Shown here in pieces: positions 27,658 through 36,796 of a stretch of 64,000 nt of DNA. The position numbers and the translations under genes are program-made. The notes below the pieces were generated by a model. That model had not been told where the DNA came from. It did no database searches and worked only from the letters and a program-made list of their open reading frames with translations. This DNA comes from DATFCK01 sp045809745 (GTDB lineage: Bacteria > Verrucomicrobiota > Verrucomicrobiia > Chthoniobacterales > UBA10450), in assembly GCA_045809745.1 (NCBI GenBank), contig JBJMXE010000004.1, forward strand, positions 49,850 to 113,849. The letters are read 5' to 3'. Within the stretch, counting starts at the first letter, position 1. Every line of letters begins with the position of its first letter.

Positions 27658-27689
27658 TACTCCAACACTCCCTTACTCCAATACTCCAT
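27655..27689. repeat. Degenerate CATTACTCC repeat, right end
   Basis: CATTACTCC-AACACTCCC-TTACTCCAATACTCCATC is the inverted form of the left repeat. It ends five bases before the stop codon of the ABC ATPase gene (27694). Confidence 0.75.
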
Positions 27690-27693
27690 CGCC

Positions 27694-28626
27694 TCAGACC
27701 TCGGGATGAGTGATCTCCACGAACACGTCTTCCAGCGTCGCCCGGCGCTGACTCAATTCTCGAAGCGTCCAGCGGCGCGCGGAGGCGAGGCGGTACACTT
27801 CCTCGCGCACGTCGGTTCCGGACTCGACCCGCAGGGAAAACACTTTCCAATCGCCATCCTGGTCGGTGCTCACATCCCGCACTCCGGAAATCTTCTTGAG
27901 TTCCTCCACGCCATTGTCATTGCCGACCTTTGCCTCGACGATAACTCCTCCGGCCTGGCGGATCTGGCCTAACAAGTTCTCGGGCGTGTCGCACGCTTCG
28001 ATCTGGCCCTTGTGGATGATAATCACACGGGTGCAGGTCATTTCGACTTCGGGCAGGATGTGGGTGGAAAGCAGAATGGTGTGTTGTTTGCCGAGATTTT
28101 TGATCAGCTCGCGGACCTGACGAATCTGATTTGGGTCCAACCCGATGGTCGGTTCATCCAGGATCAGCAGGTCGGGTTCGTGCAGCAGCGCATCAGCCAG
28201 GCCGACCCGCTGGCGGTAACCCTTCGAAAGATTCCCGATCAGCTTCTTCTCTACATCTTTCAGTCCGCAAAGCTCCTTCACGTCGCCCACGCGCTCGCTG
28301 ACCCGCCGGTGGGGTACCCCCTTCAGCGCAGCGCGGTAATCCAAATACTCGGTGACGCGCATGTCATTATATAGAGGCACGTTTTCGGGCATGTAGCCGA
28401 GATGAGCCCGCGCCTGAAGCGATTGGCTGAAGACATCATAACCGGCGATGCTTACCCGGCCGGAGGTCGGCGGCATGAAGCTAGCCAGGATCCGCATGGT
28501 TGTGGACTTACCCGCGCCGTTGGGGCCGAGGAATCCCATGATTTCACCCTGCCCAACCTCGAAACTGAGGTCTTTAATCGCGGTGTGACCCGCATACCGC
28601 TTGGTTAAATGTTCAACCTTGATCAT
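27694..28626 (-). CDS. ABC transporter ATP-binding protein (GldA-like)
   Basis: This 310-residue ATPase has Walker A GPNGAGKST (about residues 34-42), an ABC signature seen as LSKGYRQRVGLADALL, Walker B LLILDEPTIGLDP and the H-loop LLSTHILPE. The C-terminal extension (VEAKVGNDNGVEELKKISG) is typical of GldA/DrrA-type exporters. With the permease at 26403 and the GldG-like and DUF4340 proteins it forms one transport system. The substrate is unknown. Confidence 0.92.
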   Translation of the reverse strand: MIKVEHLTKRYAGHTAIKDLSFEVGQGEIMGFLGPNGAGKSTTMRILASFMPPTSGRVSIAGYDVFSQSLQARAHLGYMPENVPLYNDMRVTEYLDYRAALKGVPHRRVSERVGDVKELCGLKDVEKKLIGNLSKGYRQRVGLADALLHEPDLLILDEPTIGLDPNQIRQVRELIKNLGKQHTILLSTHILPEVEMTCTRVIIIHKGQIEACDTPENLLGQIRQAGGVIVEAKVGNDNGVEELKKISGVRDVSTDQDGDWKVFSLRVESGTDVREEVYRLASARRWTLRELSQRRATLEDVFVEITHPEV

Positions 28627-28686
28627 TTCCGAATCATTTCATGAGACAATCCAACGCGCTTTGCGTTGTCGATTTTTTGCTGCTTG

Positions 28687-29865
28687 TCAACGGGCGGTGA
28701 GCGTTACCGTCTCCACGCGCTGGCCAGAACCGTTCGATCGAGCGAGGCCAACCAGAAAATCCACCGTTGTGCCGGACTTCGCCCTACCGAGTAGTTTCTC
28801 GATCTGTCGGACCGAATTCACATCATATTTGCCCACGCGATAGACAACTAGTCCGCGCTCTATCCCAACTTCTTCGGCAGGACTGCCGGGTTCGACGCCG
28901 CTGATTAAAACGCCGCGACCTGCGACCAGCCCCATCGCATCAGTCAGGTCGGCGGTGAGATCTTGCAGCTGGACTCCAAAAAGTCGTTCCGCCTGTGTGC
29001 TTGCGCTCTGCTGATCGGCAGTTTTAGGCGGAGGCTGTTTGTCGGCGATTTTTCGGAAGCCAGTGATCGTGTCGCGCACCACATCGGCCGGAATTGCGAA
29101 TCCCAGTCCCTGCGTTGGCACTCCCTGCGGTGTGAACGCCATTTTGGCCGAGCTCAACCCGACCAAACGGGCGGACAAATCGATTACGGGCCCACCGCTG
29201 TTTCCGGGGTTAATCGCCGCATCAGTCTGAATCAGATTCTTGTATTCGATGTTGTCGATCGTGATGTCGCGTTTCGCCGCGCTCAGCACTCCACGACTGA
29301 TCGAGCTGCCATAGCCGACGGCATTGCCAACGACGATGACGGTCTGGCCAAGCAGGTTGGGCGAAATGTTATCGAGGCTGATAAACGGGAACGCCTCTTT
29401 CGCATCGATCTTGATGAATGCGAGGTCCTTCTTCGCGTCCCCGGTAATGTAATGGGCGTTGAAGGTTTTGTTGTCGTTGGTTATTACCTGAATCTTTAAG
29501 TCGGCGGCTCGTTCGACCACGTGCTCGTTGGTGACGATGTATCCCGCGCCATCGACGATAAATCCGGAGCCGAGGCTTTGCAGCGTTTGCCGAATTTCTC
29601 GCGGTCGTCGCTGATAATTGGAGAAGAACTGCGAATAGAAGTCATCGAACGGATCCCGCACGGTCCGCCGGACGACACGTTCGGTGTTGATATTGACCAC
29701 CGCCGGCAAAACCTTCGCGACCGCAATCACGGCGGGCTCGGCGGCCGGATCTGCCTGGCCGAACGCGAATTGCGCCAAACTAAGAAGCGCTGTTACGGCT
29801 AGGAGGAGCGATCGACCACCGGTAGCCCGGATGAAACCTTTGCTCGGTAGCGCCTCGTTCTTCAT
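28687..29865 (-). CDS. HtrA/Deg-type periplasmic serine protease with PDZ domain
   Basis: The 392-residue product has a signal peptide (SLLLAVTALLSLAQFAFG) and a trypsin-like domain with an intact triad: His115 (TNEHVVE), Asp146 (KKDLAFIKI) and Ser222 (NPGNSGGPV). A single PDZ domain covers about residues 295-385 (FGVQLQDLTADLTDAMGL, GVEPGSPAEEVGIERG). It should degrade or refold damaged envelope proteins. It is divergent from sucA with a 76-base shared upstream region. Confidence 0.93.
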   Translation of the reverse strand: MKNEALPSKGFIRATGGRSLLLAVTALLSLAQFAFGQADPAAEPAVIAVAKVLPAVVNINTERVVRRTVRDPFDDFYSQFFSNYQRRPREIRQTLQSLGSGFIVDGAGYIVTNEHVVERAADLKIQVITNDNKTFNAHYITGDAKKDLAFIKIDAKEAFPFISLDNISPNLLGQTVIVVGNAVGYGSSISRGVLSAAKRDITIDNIEYKNLIQTDAAINPGNSGGPVIDLSARLVGLSSAKMAFTPQGVPTQGLGFAIPADVVRDTITGFRKIADKQPPPKTADQQSASTQAERLFGVQLQDLTADLTDAMGLVAGRGVLISGVEPGSPAEEVGIERGLVVYRVGKYDVNSVRQIEKLLGRAKSGTTVDFLVGLARSNGSGQRVETVTLTAR

Positions 29866-29941
29866 TCGCGGTGGAAGTAACGAGCACGTTACCGCACTGT
29901 CAACTTGCCCGGTTCGTTAATGGCGGCACATTAAACTAATC

Positions 29942-32695
29942 ATGCGTACTTCCATTTCGGCCCGGGCGAACCTTGCATTGATCGAGGAGAATTATCGCCG
30001 CTGGCAAGCCGATCCGCGATCGGTGGATTCCGGTTGGTCCGCATTTTTTGAAGGCTTCGAGCTCGGCAACCTGCCGCAGCGAAACGGGACCACAACGGCT
30101 GTGACGACGGCGGCGCCTCAGGTCCGGGAGAACCCGCTGCAGACCCGAATCGACGGCTTGGTTTACGCTTATCGAACGCTCGGCCATACCATTGCGCGGG
30201 TGAACCCGCTGGCCGAGAGGCGCCCGGACAATTCACTGCTTAGCCTCCGCGAATTGGGGTTCAGCGAAAAAGATCTCGACCTGTCGGTCGCGTCAAAATT
30301 CTTCCGCAACAATCAGTCGATGACCCTGCGGGAGATGATCGCCACGCTGGAAAAGATTTACGCGGACACGATCGGCGCCGAGTTCATGCACATTCAGAAT
30401 ACCCGGATCCGAAACTGGGTGTTGCACCGGCTGGAGTCGCGTCCCGATAAACGTCACACGCCACCGAAAGTTCAGGTCGCGTTGCTTCGGGCGTTAATGG
30501 AGTCGGAGGCGTTCGAGCTTTTCCTGCATTCACGTTACGTCGGTCAGAAACGGTTCTCGCTGCAGGGAGCGGAATCGCTGTTAGTGATTTTGGATACCGT
30601 GTTGCACCGCTGCCCCGAAGTTGGGGTCGAAGAAATTTGCATGGGCATGGCTCACCGGGGTCGCCTCAATGTTCTCGCGAATTTTCTTCGCAAGTCGCTC
30701 AAGGTGATCTTTACCGAATTCACCGAAAACTATGTGCCGGACCTGGTCGCGGGCGACGGCGACGTCAAATATCATCTTGGTTATCGCAGCGTTCGCAAAC
30801 TCGCGTCCGGTGGCGAAGTGGAAATTCGGCTGGCCGCGAACCCAAGTCATCTGGAAGCAGTTGATCCGGTGGTCGAAGGAACAGCGCGGGCTCGTCAGCG
30901 GATTCGCGACGACACCGAGCATCGGCGCAAGGTTTTGCCGTTGTTAATCCACGGCGATGCCGCTTTCGCGGGGCAGGGGATTGTGGCCGAAACTTTGAAC
31001 ATGTCGCAGCTGCCGGGTTACAGCACCGGTGGAACTCTGCACGCGGTGGTGAACAACCAGATCGGGTTCACCACGCTTCCGGCAGATGCGCGCTCTTCGA
31101 TGTACGCCACCGATGTGGCGAAGATGATCGAAGCACCGATTTTTCACGTGAACGGCGCCGATCCACTCGCGGTGAAGCTGGTGACGGATATCGCGCTGGA
31201 TTTCCGGCAGGAATTCGGCCGCGACGTGGTGATCGACATGTATTGCTATCGTCGTTATGGGCATAACGAAGGAGACGAGCCTTCGTTCACCCAGCCGAAG
31301 CTGTATGCCCGAATCGACAAACGCCCATCCGTGACTCAGCTGTACAGGCGCGAACTGCTGGACTCCGGCGTACTTACCGAAGACGACGCGGTTTCGTTGC
31401 AGACCGAACTCGAATTGCGGCTCGATATCGCGCTCGAAGAGGTAAAGGCGATTGAGAAGGAAAAGGCCGGGAAACTCGCGAAATTCACTGAATCAACCGC
31501 GGTGTTCCAGCCGGAGTACACCAGTTCGCCGGTGTCCACTGCGATTTCGGAGAAGACGTTAGCCAAGATTGTGGATGGGCTCACCCGAGTGCCACCCAAC
31601 TTCAACGTCCAGCGCAAGATTCAACGCATCGTGATTGATCATCGCCGGAAGGTGTTCGAAAACGGCGGACCCTACGAATGGCATTATGCGGAGGCGCTGG
31701 CGTTCGGATCGTTGCTGCTGGAGGGCACGCCGGTGCGTCTGTCCGGGCAGGACAGCTCTCGAGGCACATTCAGTACGCGACATGCAGTGCTCTACGATGA
31801 GAAAACGGCCGAGCCTTACGTCCCCCTGCTGCACCTCGAGGAGGGCCAGGAGCGGATTTGTATTTATAACAGCCTGCTCTCCGAAGCTGCCGTTCTTGGT
31901 TTCGATTATGGGTATTCGCTCGATTGCCCCGGAATGTTGTGTTTGTGGGAAGCGCAGTTCGGCGATTTTGCGAATGGCGCCCAAACCATCATCGATCAAT
32001 TTATTGTTTCGGCCGAATCGAAGTGGCAACGGCCGAGCGGCATCGTTCTGCTGCTGCCTCACGGATACGAAGGACAGGGACCGGAACATTCCAGCGGCCG
32101 TGTCGAACGCTTCCTGCAGCTGTGTGCGGATGACAATATCCAGGTCTGCAACCCAACGACCGCCGCGCAGTATTTTCATCTGCTGCGGCGCCAGATGAAA
32201 CGCGATTTCGTGAAGCCACTCGTGATCATGACGCCAAAGAGTCTGCTCCGGGCGGCATTCGCCTCCTCACCGGCGGCAGATTTTACCAGCGGAAAGTTCG
32301 AAGAAATCCTGGGCGCGCCCAAAGTTGGACCTAACGATAAAATCAACCGAGTAATCCTGTGCTCAGGGAAAGTTTACTACGACCTGTTGAATTATCGCGA
32401 TACCAATAAGATCGCCGATGCGGCAATCATCCGGGTGGAACAACTCTACCCGCTGGCTGAATCCAGACTGCGATCTCTGGTCAAGCCGTTTGCCAAGGCG
32501 AACAGCTGGATCTGGTGCCAGGAAGAGCCGCAGAACATGGGCGCTTGGAGTTTTATCGAGCCCCGATTGCGTGCCATGTTCAAACGCGACATCGCCTACG
32601 CGGGCCGTGATGCCAGTGCCAGTCCGGCAGTCGGCGCTCTCGCTCTCCACAAACGCGAGCAGGCGCGCCTGGTCAAAGAAGCGTTTTCGATCTGA
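29942..32695 (+). CDS. sucA: 2-oxoglutarate dehydrogenase E1 component
   Basis: This 917-residue thiamine-diphosphate enzyme decarboxylates 2-oxoglutarate in the TCA cycle. The N-terminal segment NLALIEENYRRWQADPRSVD is the E2-docking region of E1o. Catalytic landmarks include GMAHRGRLNVLANFL, VVNNQIGFTT and YCYRRYGHNEGDEPSF. The C-terminal transketolase-like half contains LLPHGYEGQGPEHSSGRVER. It is full length. The genes for E2 and E3 follow on the same strand, so the whole OGDH complex is encoded together. Confidence 0.96.
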   Translation: MRTSISARANLALIEENYRRWQADPRSVDSGWSAFFEGFELGNLPQRNGTTTAVTTAAPQVRENPLQTRIDGLVYAYRTLGHTIARVNPLAERRPDNSLLSLRELGFSEKDLDLSVASKFFRNNQSMTLREMIATLEKIYADTIGAEFMHIQNTRIRNWVLHRLESRPDKRHTPPKVQVALLRALMESEAFELFLHSRYVGQKRFSLQGAESLLVILDTVLHRCPEVGVEEICMGMAHRGRLNVLANFLRKSLKVIFTEFTENYVPDLVAGDGDVKYHLGYRSVRKLASGGEVEIRLAANPSHLEAVDPVVEGTARARQRIRDDTEHRRKVLPLLIHGDAAFAGQGIVAETLNMSQLPGYSTGGTLHAVVNNQIGFTTLPADARSSMYATDVAKMIEAPIFHVNGADPLAVKLVTDIALDFRQEFGRDVVIDMYCYRRYGHNEGDEPSFTQPKLYARIDKRPSVTQLYRRELLDSGVLTEDDAVSLQTELELRLDIALEEVKAIEKEKAGKLAKFTESTAVFQPEYTSSPVSTAISEKTLAKIVDGLTRVPPNFNVQRKIQRIVIDHRRKVFENGGPYEWHYAEALAFGSLLLEGTPVRLSGQDSSRGTFSTRHAVLYDEKTAEPYVPLLHLEEGQERICIYNSLLSEAAVLGFDYGYSLDCPGMLCLWEAQFGDFANGAQTIIDQFIVSAESKWQRPSGIVLLLPHGYEGQGPEHSSGRVERFLQLCADDNIQVCNPTTAAQYFHLLRRQMKRDFVKPLVIMTPKSLLRAAFASSPAADFTSGKFEEILGAPKVGPNDKINRVILCSGKVYYDLLNYRDTNKIADAAIIRVEQLYPLAESRLRSLVKPFAKANSWIWCQEEPQNMGAWSFIEPRLRAMFKRDIAYAGRDASASPAVGALALHKREQARLVKEAFSI

Positions 32696-32701
32696 GGTAA
32701 A

Positions 32702-32943
32702 TCGGCATCTCTGCGGCCGATGCTAACGAATCGCAGCGCAGCTGCTCAAAGCGAGCGCCAGCGGTGCCATGGATTGACAACTCGCTCGGAGCTCGCGTTC
32801 CACCTTTTCTTGTCGGAGGCGCCCGATGGATCGGCATCTCCGAGGACGATGCTAAACAAGTAAACAGCGTAGCTGTTCAAGAGTGAGCGTGGACGGGCCT
32901 GTGGATTAGACCCCGCAGCTCGCGTTCCGTCTCTGCGGCCGAC
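32702..32943. repeat. Imperfect tandem duplication between sucA and sucB
   Basis: Two related segments, about 32702-32819 and 32831-32943, share CGGCATCTC, ACGATGCTAA(A/C), GCTG(C/T)TCAA, GTG..GATT and AGCTCGCGTTCC in order. They fill the gap between sucA and sucB. A third, more distant relative lies downstream of lpd at 35981-36089. Confidence 0.65.
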
Positions 32944-32991
32944 GAACAAAACCCGTTCGACGGCGTCGCCCAATTGCATAAGGTGCCGCAC

Positions 32992-34233
32992 GTGAGCCTC
33001 GATGTAAAAATTCCTGCCGTCGGTGAATCGATCACCAGCGGAGTGGTGTCGGTTTGGCACAAGAAATCCGGCGAATTCGTGAACGCTGGCGACGCTTTGT
33101 TCACACTGGAGACAGACAAGGTTTCAACCGAGATCACTGCCGAGAAAGCGGGAGTTTTGGAAACAAAGGTGCCGGAAGGACAGGAAGTGAAAATCGGCGA
33201 GGTGGTAGCAACCATCGATGATTCCAAGACCAGTACGGAATCGCGAACATCAGCAAAAGCCGCTGACCAAGCTGCCGCCACTGCTGAGTCGCCCGGTGCA
33301 AGCAAACCGCCGTTGTCGCCGTCCGTCCGTCGAATCGTGGAAGAAGAGCACCTGGATGCGGACAAGATTTCGGGGACTGGGAAAGGCGGCCGCCTAACCA
33401 AAGGCGACGTGCTCGGTGCGACCCAGAGCAGATCTGGCGGCGAGAAGATCGCTCCGCCGGAAAAGGTAGCAGGCGGCGCCCTTACCGACGTGGCGGAGGC
33501 AGTCGTGCCGTCGCCGGCCGGACAGTCACAGGACGGCCGGTCGGTTAGGCGAAAAATGTCTCCCCTCCGGCGAAAAATTGCTGCGCAATTGGTCATGGCT
33601 CAGCAAACGGCGGCCATTCTCACGACATTTAACGAGTGCGACATGACCGCGGTGCAACAATTACGCACCGACTCGCAGGATGTCTTCACCAAAAAGAACG
33701 GGCTGAAGCTGGGATTTATGTCGTTCTTCGTGAAAGCGGCTGTCGAAGCACTGAAAGCTGTTCCGGCGATTAACGGGCGTATCGAAGGAGACGATTTCAT
33801 CCAAAACAATTATTATGACATCGGCGTCGCGGTAGGGACGGAACGCGGCCTGGTGGTGCCGATTGTGCGCGATGCCGACAAAAAGAGTTTTGCCGACCTG
33901 GAGCGGGACATCGCTGGATTCGCGGTCAAAGCGCGCGAAGGTAAACTGAAGATCGAAGACCTAACGGGTGGAACGTTTACCATTTCCAACGGAGGCGTTT
34001 ACGGTTCACTTCTGAGCACGCCCATCCTCAATCCGCCGCAGAGCGGGATCCTCGGGATGCACAAAATCATGCCGCGACCCGTGGCCATTGACGGCAAGGT
34101 TGAGGTTCGCCCAATGATGTATCTGGCGCTTAGCTACGATCACCGCGTCGTAGACGGCAAGGAAGCCGTGACTTTCCTGATCAAAGTCAAAGAGGGCATT
34201 GAAGACCCGAAAAAGCTTCCTCTCGACTTCTGA
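32992..34233 (+). CDS. sucB: Dihydrolipoyl succinyltransferase (E2) of 2-oxoglutarate dehydrogenase
   Basis: From the GTG at 32992 the protein has about 413 residues. A TTG at 32974 is also open. Domains in order: a lipoyl domain with the lipoylated Lys43 in ETDKVS, an Ala/Glu-rich linker, a peripheral-subunit-binding domain (SPSVRRIVEEEHLDADKI, about residues 105-140), a second linker and the catalytic acyltransferase domain. The active-site motif DHRVVDGKEAV is near the C-terminus. The tail EDPKKLPLDF is typical of SucB. Confidence 0.95.
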   Translation: MSLDVKIPAVGESITSGVVSVWHKKSGEFVNAGDALFTLETDKVSTEITAEKAGVLETKVPEGQEVKIGEVVATIDDSKTSTESRTSAKAADQAAATAESPGASKPPLSPSVRRIVEEEHLDADKISGTGKGGRLTKGDVLGATQSRSGGEKIAPPEKVAGGALTDVAEAVVPSPAGQSQDGRSVRRKMSPLRRKIAAQLVMAQQTAAILTTFNECDMTAVQQLRTDSQDVFTKKNGLKLGFMSFFVKAAVEALKAVPAINGRIEGDDFIQNNYYDIGVAVGTERGLVVPIVRDADKKSFADLERDIAGFAVKAREGKLKIEDLTGGTFTISNGGVYGSLLSTPILNPPQSGILGMHKIMPRPVAIDGKVEVRPMMYLALSYDHRVVDGKEAVTFLIKVKEGIEDPKKLPLDF

Positions 34234-34467
34234 GCTCGGCGAGAACCCCTCACCTCCGTCCTCTCCGCCACCGCCCGGTAACAGCGCGGTCCACTTCTTC
34301 CTCGCCCCTGAGAGGCGAAAGGATTGAGGTGAGGGTTGGTCCGCGCTCCCAGCCATCGTCCGGAACAGGACGCGTTTTAAACCATCTTGTCGCGTTACGG
34401 CATTCTTTGCCTCTCCCTTTGCAAAGGCAGAGGATTAAGGTGAGGGATTGGGTCTTAGGAGAAAAGC
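34234..34467. repeat. Spacer with CTCACCTC/GAGGTGAG repeats
   Basis: Between sucB and lpd are paired segments: CCCTCACCTCCGTCCTC with GGATTGAGGTGAGGG, and a further GAGGATTAAGGTGAGGGATT. They make alternative hairpins. The last one ends just before the lpd ribosome-binding site, so it might influence lpd expression. No gene was found. Confidence 0.5.
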
Positions 34468-35874
34468 ATGGACAGATTTGACGTGATCATCATCGGTTCG
34501 GGACCGGGCGGGTATGTTGCGGCCATCCGGGCGGGCCAACTCGGGTTAAAGACCGCCATCATCGAGAAAGAGAAGGAACTGGGCGGCACCTGCCTCAACA
34601 TCGGGTGTATTCCGAGCAAGGCGCTGCTGACATCGAGTGATCATTTTCATTTTGCCAAAAAGGAAGCGGGCAAACACGGCATCGTATTCGATAACGTGAA
34701 CGTCGACGTAACCAAAATGCTTCAGCGGAAGGATAAGGTGGTGAAGACCCTGACCGGAGGTGTTCGGGCGTTGATGAAGACGAATAAGGTGACCACGTTT
34801 GAAGGGACGGGCACGATCACCGCTCCAGGAAAAGTATCGGTAAAATCTTCCGCGGGCGAGACTCAGGAATTAGAGACGAAAAACATCGTGATCGCCACCG
34901 GAAGTGTGCCGGTGGAACTCCCGTTCGCGAAGTTCAACGGCACGACGATTGTCAGCAGCACCGAGGCGCTGTCGTTTACCGAACCACCGAAGAAATTTCT
35001 GGTGATTGGCGCCGGTGCGATTGGCCTCGAGTTGGGATCGGTTTGGAGCCGACTCGGTTCGGAAGTCACAGTTCTCGAATTTCTGCCGCGGATCGCTCTC
35101 GGATTCGACCTTGAATTGTCCAATCTTCTTCAGCGTGCCCTAACCGCTCAAGGAATGACGTTTCACCTGGAAACAAAAGTCAACGGCATTAAGTCCGAAG
35201 GCGGCCGGATGGTAGCCACTGCGACCAAAGGATCCGAGGAACTGGCGTTCGATGCCGACAAGGTGCTGGTATCGGTGGGCCGACGGCCATTCGCCGATGG
35301 CGTTGGTGCCGATAAGGTCGGTGTCGCGTTCGATGAGCGGAAGCGGATCAAGGTGGACGAGCATTTTCGGACCAACGTCGAAGGAATTTACGCGATCGGC
35401 GATGTGATCCCCGGGCCCATGCTGGCCCATAAAGCAGAAGAGGAGGGGATCGCATGCGTGGAGGGACTTGCCGGAAAATCCGGCCATGTGAATTACGATG
35501 TGATTCCCGGAATCATCTACACTAATCCGGAGCTGGCAGGCGTTGGCCTAACCGAAGATCAGGCGAAGGAAAAAGGACTCGATGTGCGGATCGGCAAGTT
35601 TCCATTCCGGGCGAATGGTCGCGCACTTGCGAATGAAGATTTCGAGGGGGTAGTAAAGTTTGTCGCCGACGCAAAGACTGATCGGATTCTCGGCGCGCAT
35701 ATCCTACAACATGCCGCGTCGGAATTGATCGCGGAGCCGGCCTCGGTGATGGAGTTCGGCGGTAGCGCCGAGGATCTCGGCCGGACGTGTCACTCGCATC
35801 CCACGCTCAGCGAAGCAGTGAAAGAAGCGGCGCTGGCTGTGGATAAACGCGCTCTGCACATCGTTAACCGCTGA
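34468..35874 (+). CDS. lpdA: Dihydrolipoyl dehydrogenase (E3)
   Basis: This 468-residue FAD enzyme reoxidises dihydrolipoamide with NAD+. The FAD motif GSGPGGYVAA (10-19) and the redox disulfide GGTCLNIGCIPSK (Cys42, Cys47) are intact. So are the NAD-binding motif GAGAIGLELGSVWSRLG and the C-terminal HSHPTLSEAVKEAAL with the catalytic His-Glu pair. A good Shine-Dalgarno (AGGAGA) lies eight bases before the ATG. It is the third gene of the OGDH cluster and may also serve other 2-oxoacid dehydrogenases. Confidence 0.96.
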   Translation: MDRFDVIIIGSGPGGYVAAIRAGQLGLKTAIIEKEKELGGTCLNIGCIPSKALLTSSDHFHFAKKEAGKHGIVFDNVNVDVTKMLQRKDKVVKTLTGGVRALMKTNKVTTFEGTGTITAPGKVSVKSSAGETQELETKNIVIATGSVPVELPFAKFNGTTIVSSTEALSFTEPPKKFLVIGAGAIGLELGSVWSRLGSEVTVLEFLPRIALGFDLELSNLLQRALTAQGMTFHLETKVNGIKSEGGRMVATATKGSEELAFDADKVLVSVGRRPFADGVGADKVGVAFDERKRIKVDEHFRTNVEGIYAIGDVIPGPMLAHKAEEEGIACVEGLAGKSGHVNYDVIPGIIYTNPELAGVGLTEDQAKEKGLDVRIGKFPFRANGRALANEDFEGVVKFVADAKTDRILGAHILQHAASELIAEPASVMEFGGSAEDLGRTCHSHPTLSEAVKEAALAVDKRALHIVNR

Positions 35875-36187
35875 AGCTTCGGTTGCGAACCGCCCGCGTG
35901 AACGCCGCCTTTGCACAATGTGCATCCGCGAACCACGCGAAATGACACGAAAGCGGCGGGATTGACAGGATGGGCTCCGGTGGATCGCGATCTCCCAGCG
36001 CGATGCTGCTTCCAAGCGTCAGCAGGCGCTCAATATGCGCGGCTTCGCCGCGGAGCTTTAACATCGCGCTCAGAGACCGCGATCGACCACTCCGTTGCGG
36101 ATTTTCCTTTTCGCGTCTTTTGGCGTGTTTCGCGGTTGAATCTTTTCTTCCATTTTTATCCGCGCCATCCGCGGCTAAATTGACTCG
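35875..36187. other. Intergenic region with a long imperfect hairpin
   Basis: In this 313-base gap between lpd and recO, the arms 35981-36005 (TGGATCGCGATCTCCCAGCG...) and 36062-36088 (CATCGCGCTCAGAGACCGCG...) can pair around a 56-base loop. The loop itself contains CGCGGCTTCGCCGCGG. No gene was seen. Confidence 0.5.
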
Positions 36188-36790
36188 GTGCAAAGCACAT
36201 CCGCCATTCTTCTGCGGAAGCGCAAGTTCAGCGACACCAGCCTGATCGTGTCCTGGTGCACGGAATCGCTGGGGTGCATTCAGACGATGGCTAAGGGCGC
36301 GCGCCGGCAGCGAAGCGCCTTTTCGGGGAAACTCGATCTGTTCTTCGAAGCGGAAATCCAAATCGCCACCAGTCGAAAGTCGGATCTGCACACCCTGACC
36401 GAAGTGGTGTTGCGCAATCCGTTCGCGGGGATCCGAAAAACTTATCTTCGAACACAGGCGGCTGCCTATTTCGTGGAACTGATCGAGCTATGCACGGAAC
36501 GAGATCATTGTGAGCCCGAGCTGTTCGAGCTTTTGCGCCGAGCATTTGGGTTTTTGGACGCGAACGAGGCGAACGACCGCGCGATCAAGCATTTCGAAGC
36601 AGAGCTTGCGCGGATTACCGGGGTCGCGTCACCGAACATGAAGTCCGAGCCAGCAGCAGCGCTGGGAAACTTGTTTGGCAAATTGCCTTTGAGTCGCACA
36701 CCTCTTTTGAAATCGATTGCCAGCACCGAACGGGGAGATTCAGCTTCACAAAAGACCGCTGCTCGCGGTCTACAGGCGGGTCGCCACTAA
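36188..36790 (+). CDS. recO: DNA repair protein RecO
   Basis: The 200-residue product, starting at GTG 36188, begins with the RecO OB-fold pattern (STSAILLRKRKFSDTSLIVSWCTESLG.. TMAKGARR) and continues with the helical RecO C-terminal domain (YFVELIELCTERDHCEPELFELLRRAFGFL). RecO loads RecA with RecR onto SSB-coated DNA. It is shorter than the E. coli protein (242) and has no zinc-binding cysteines in the C-terminal part. It is followed after 6 bases by the YceI gene. Confidence 0.85.
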   Translation: MQSTSAILLRKRKFSDTSLIVSWCTESLGCIQTMAKGARRQRSAFSGKLDLFFEAEIQIATSRKSDLHTLTEVVLRNPFAGIRKTYLRTQAAAYFVELIELCTERDHCEPELFELLRRAFGFLDANEANDRAIKHFEAELARITGVASPNMKSEPAAALGNLFGKLPLSRTPLLKSIASTERGDSASQKTAARGLQAGRH

Positions 36791-36796
36791 CCGGAG

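Noticed and set aside
27190..27689. CRISPR-like array suggested by the repeated TGGAGT units
   Set aside because: The units are about 9 bases, degenerate and without spacers, and they flank a gene on both sides in inverted orientation.
31559..32198. Long antisense and alternate frames inside sucA (206 and 187 residues)
   Set aside because: sucA is continuous and well conserved here; these frames arise from its high GC content at third codon positions.
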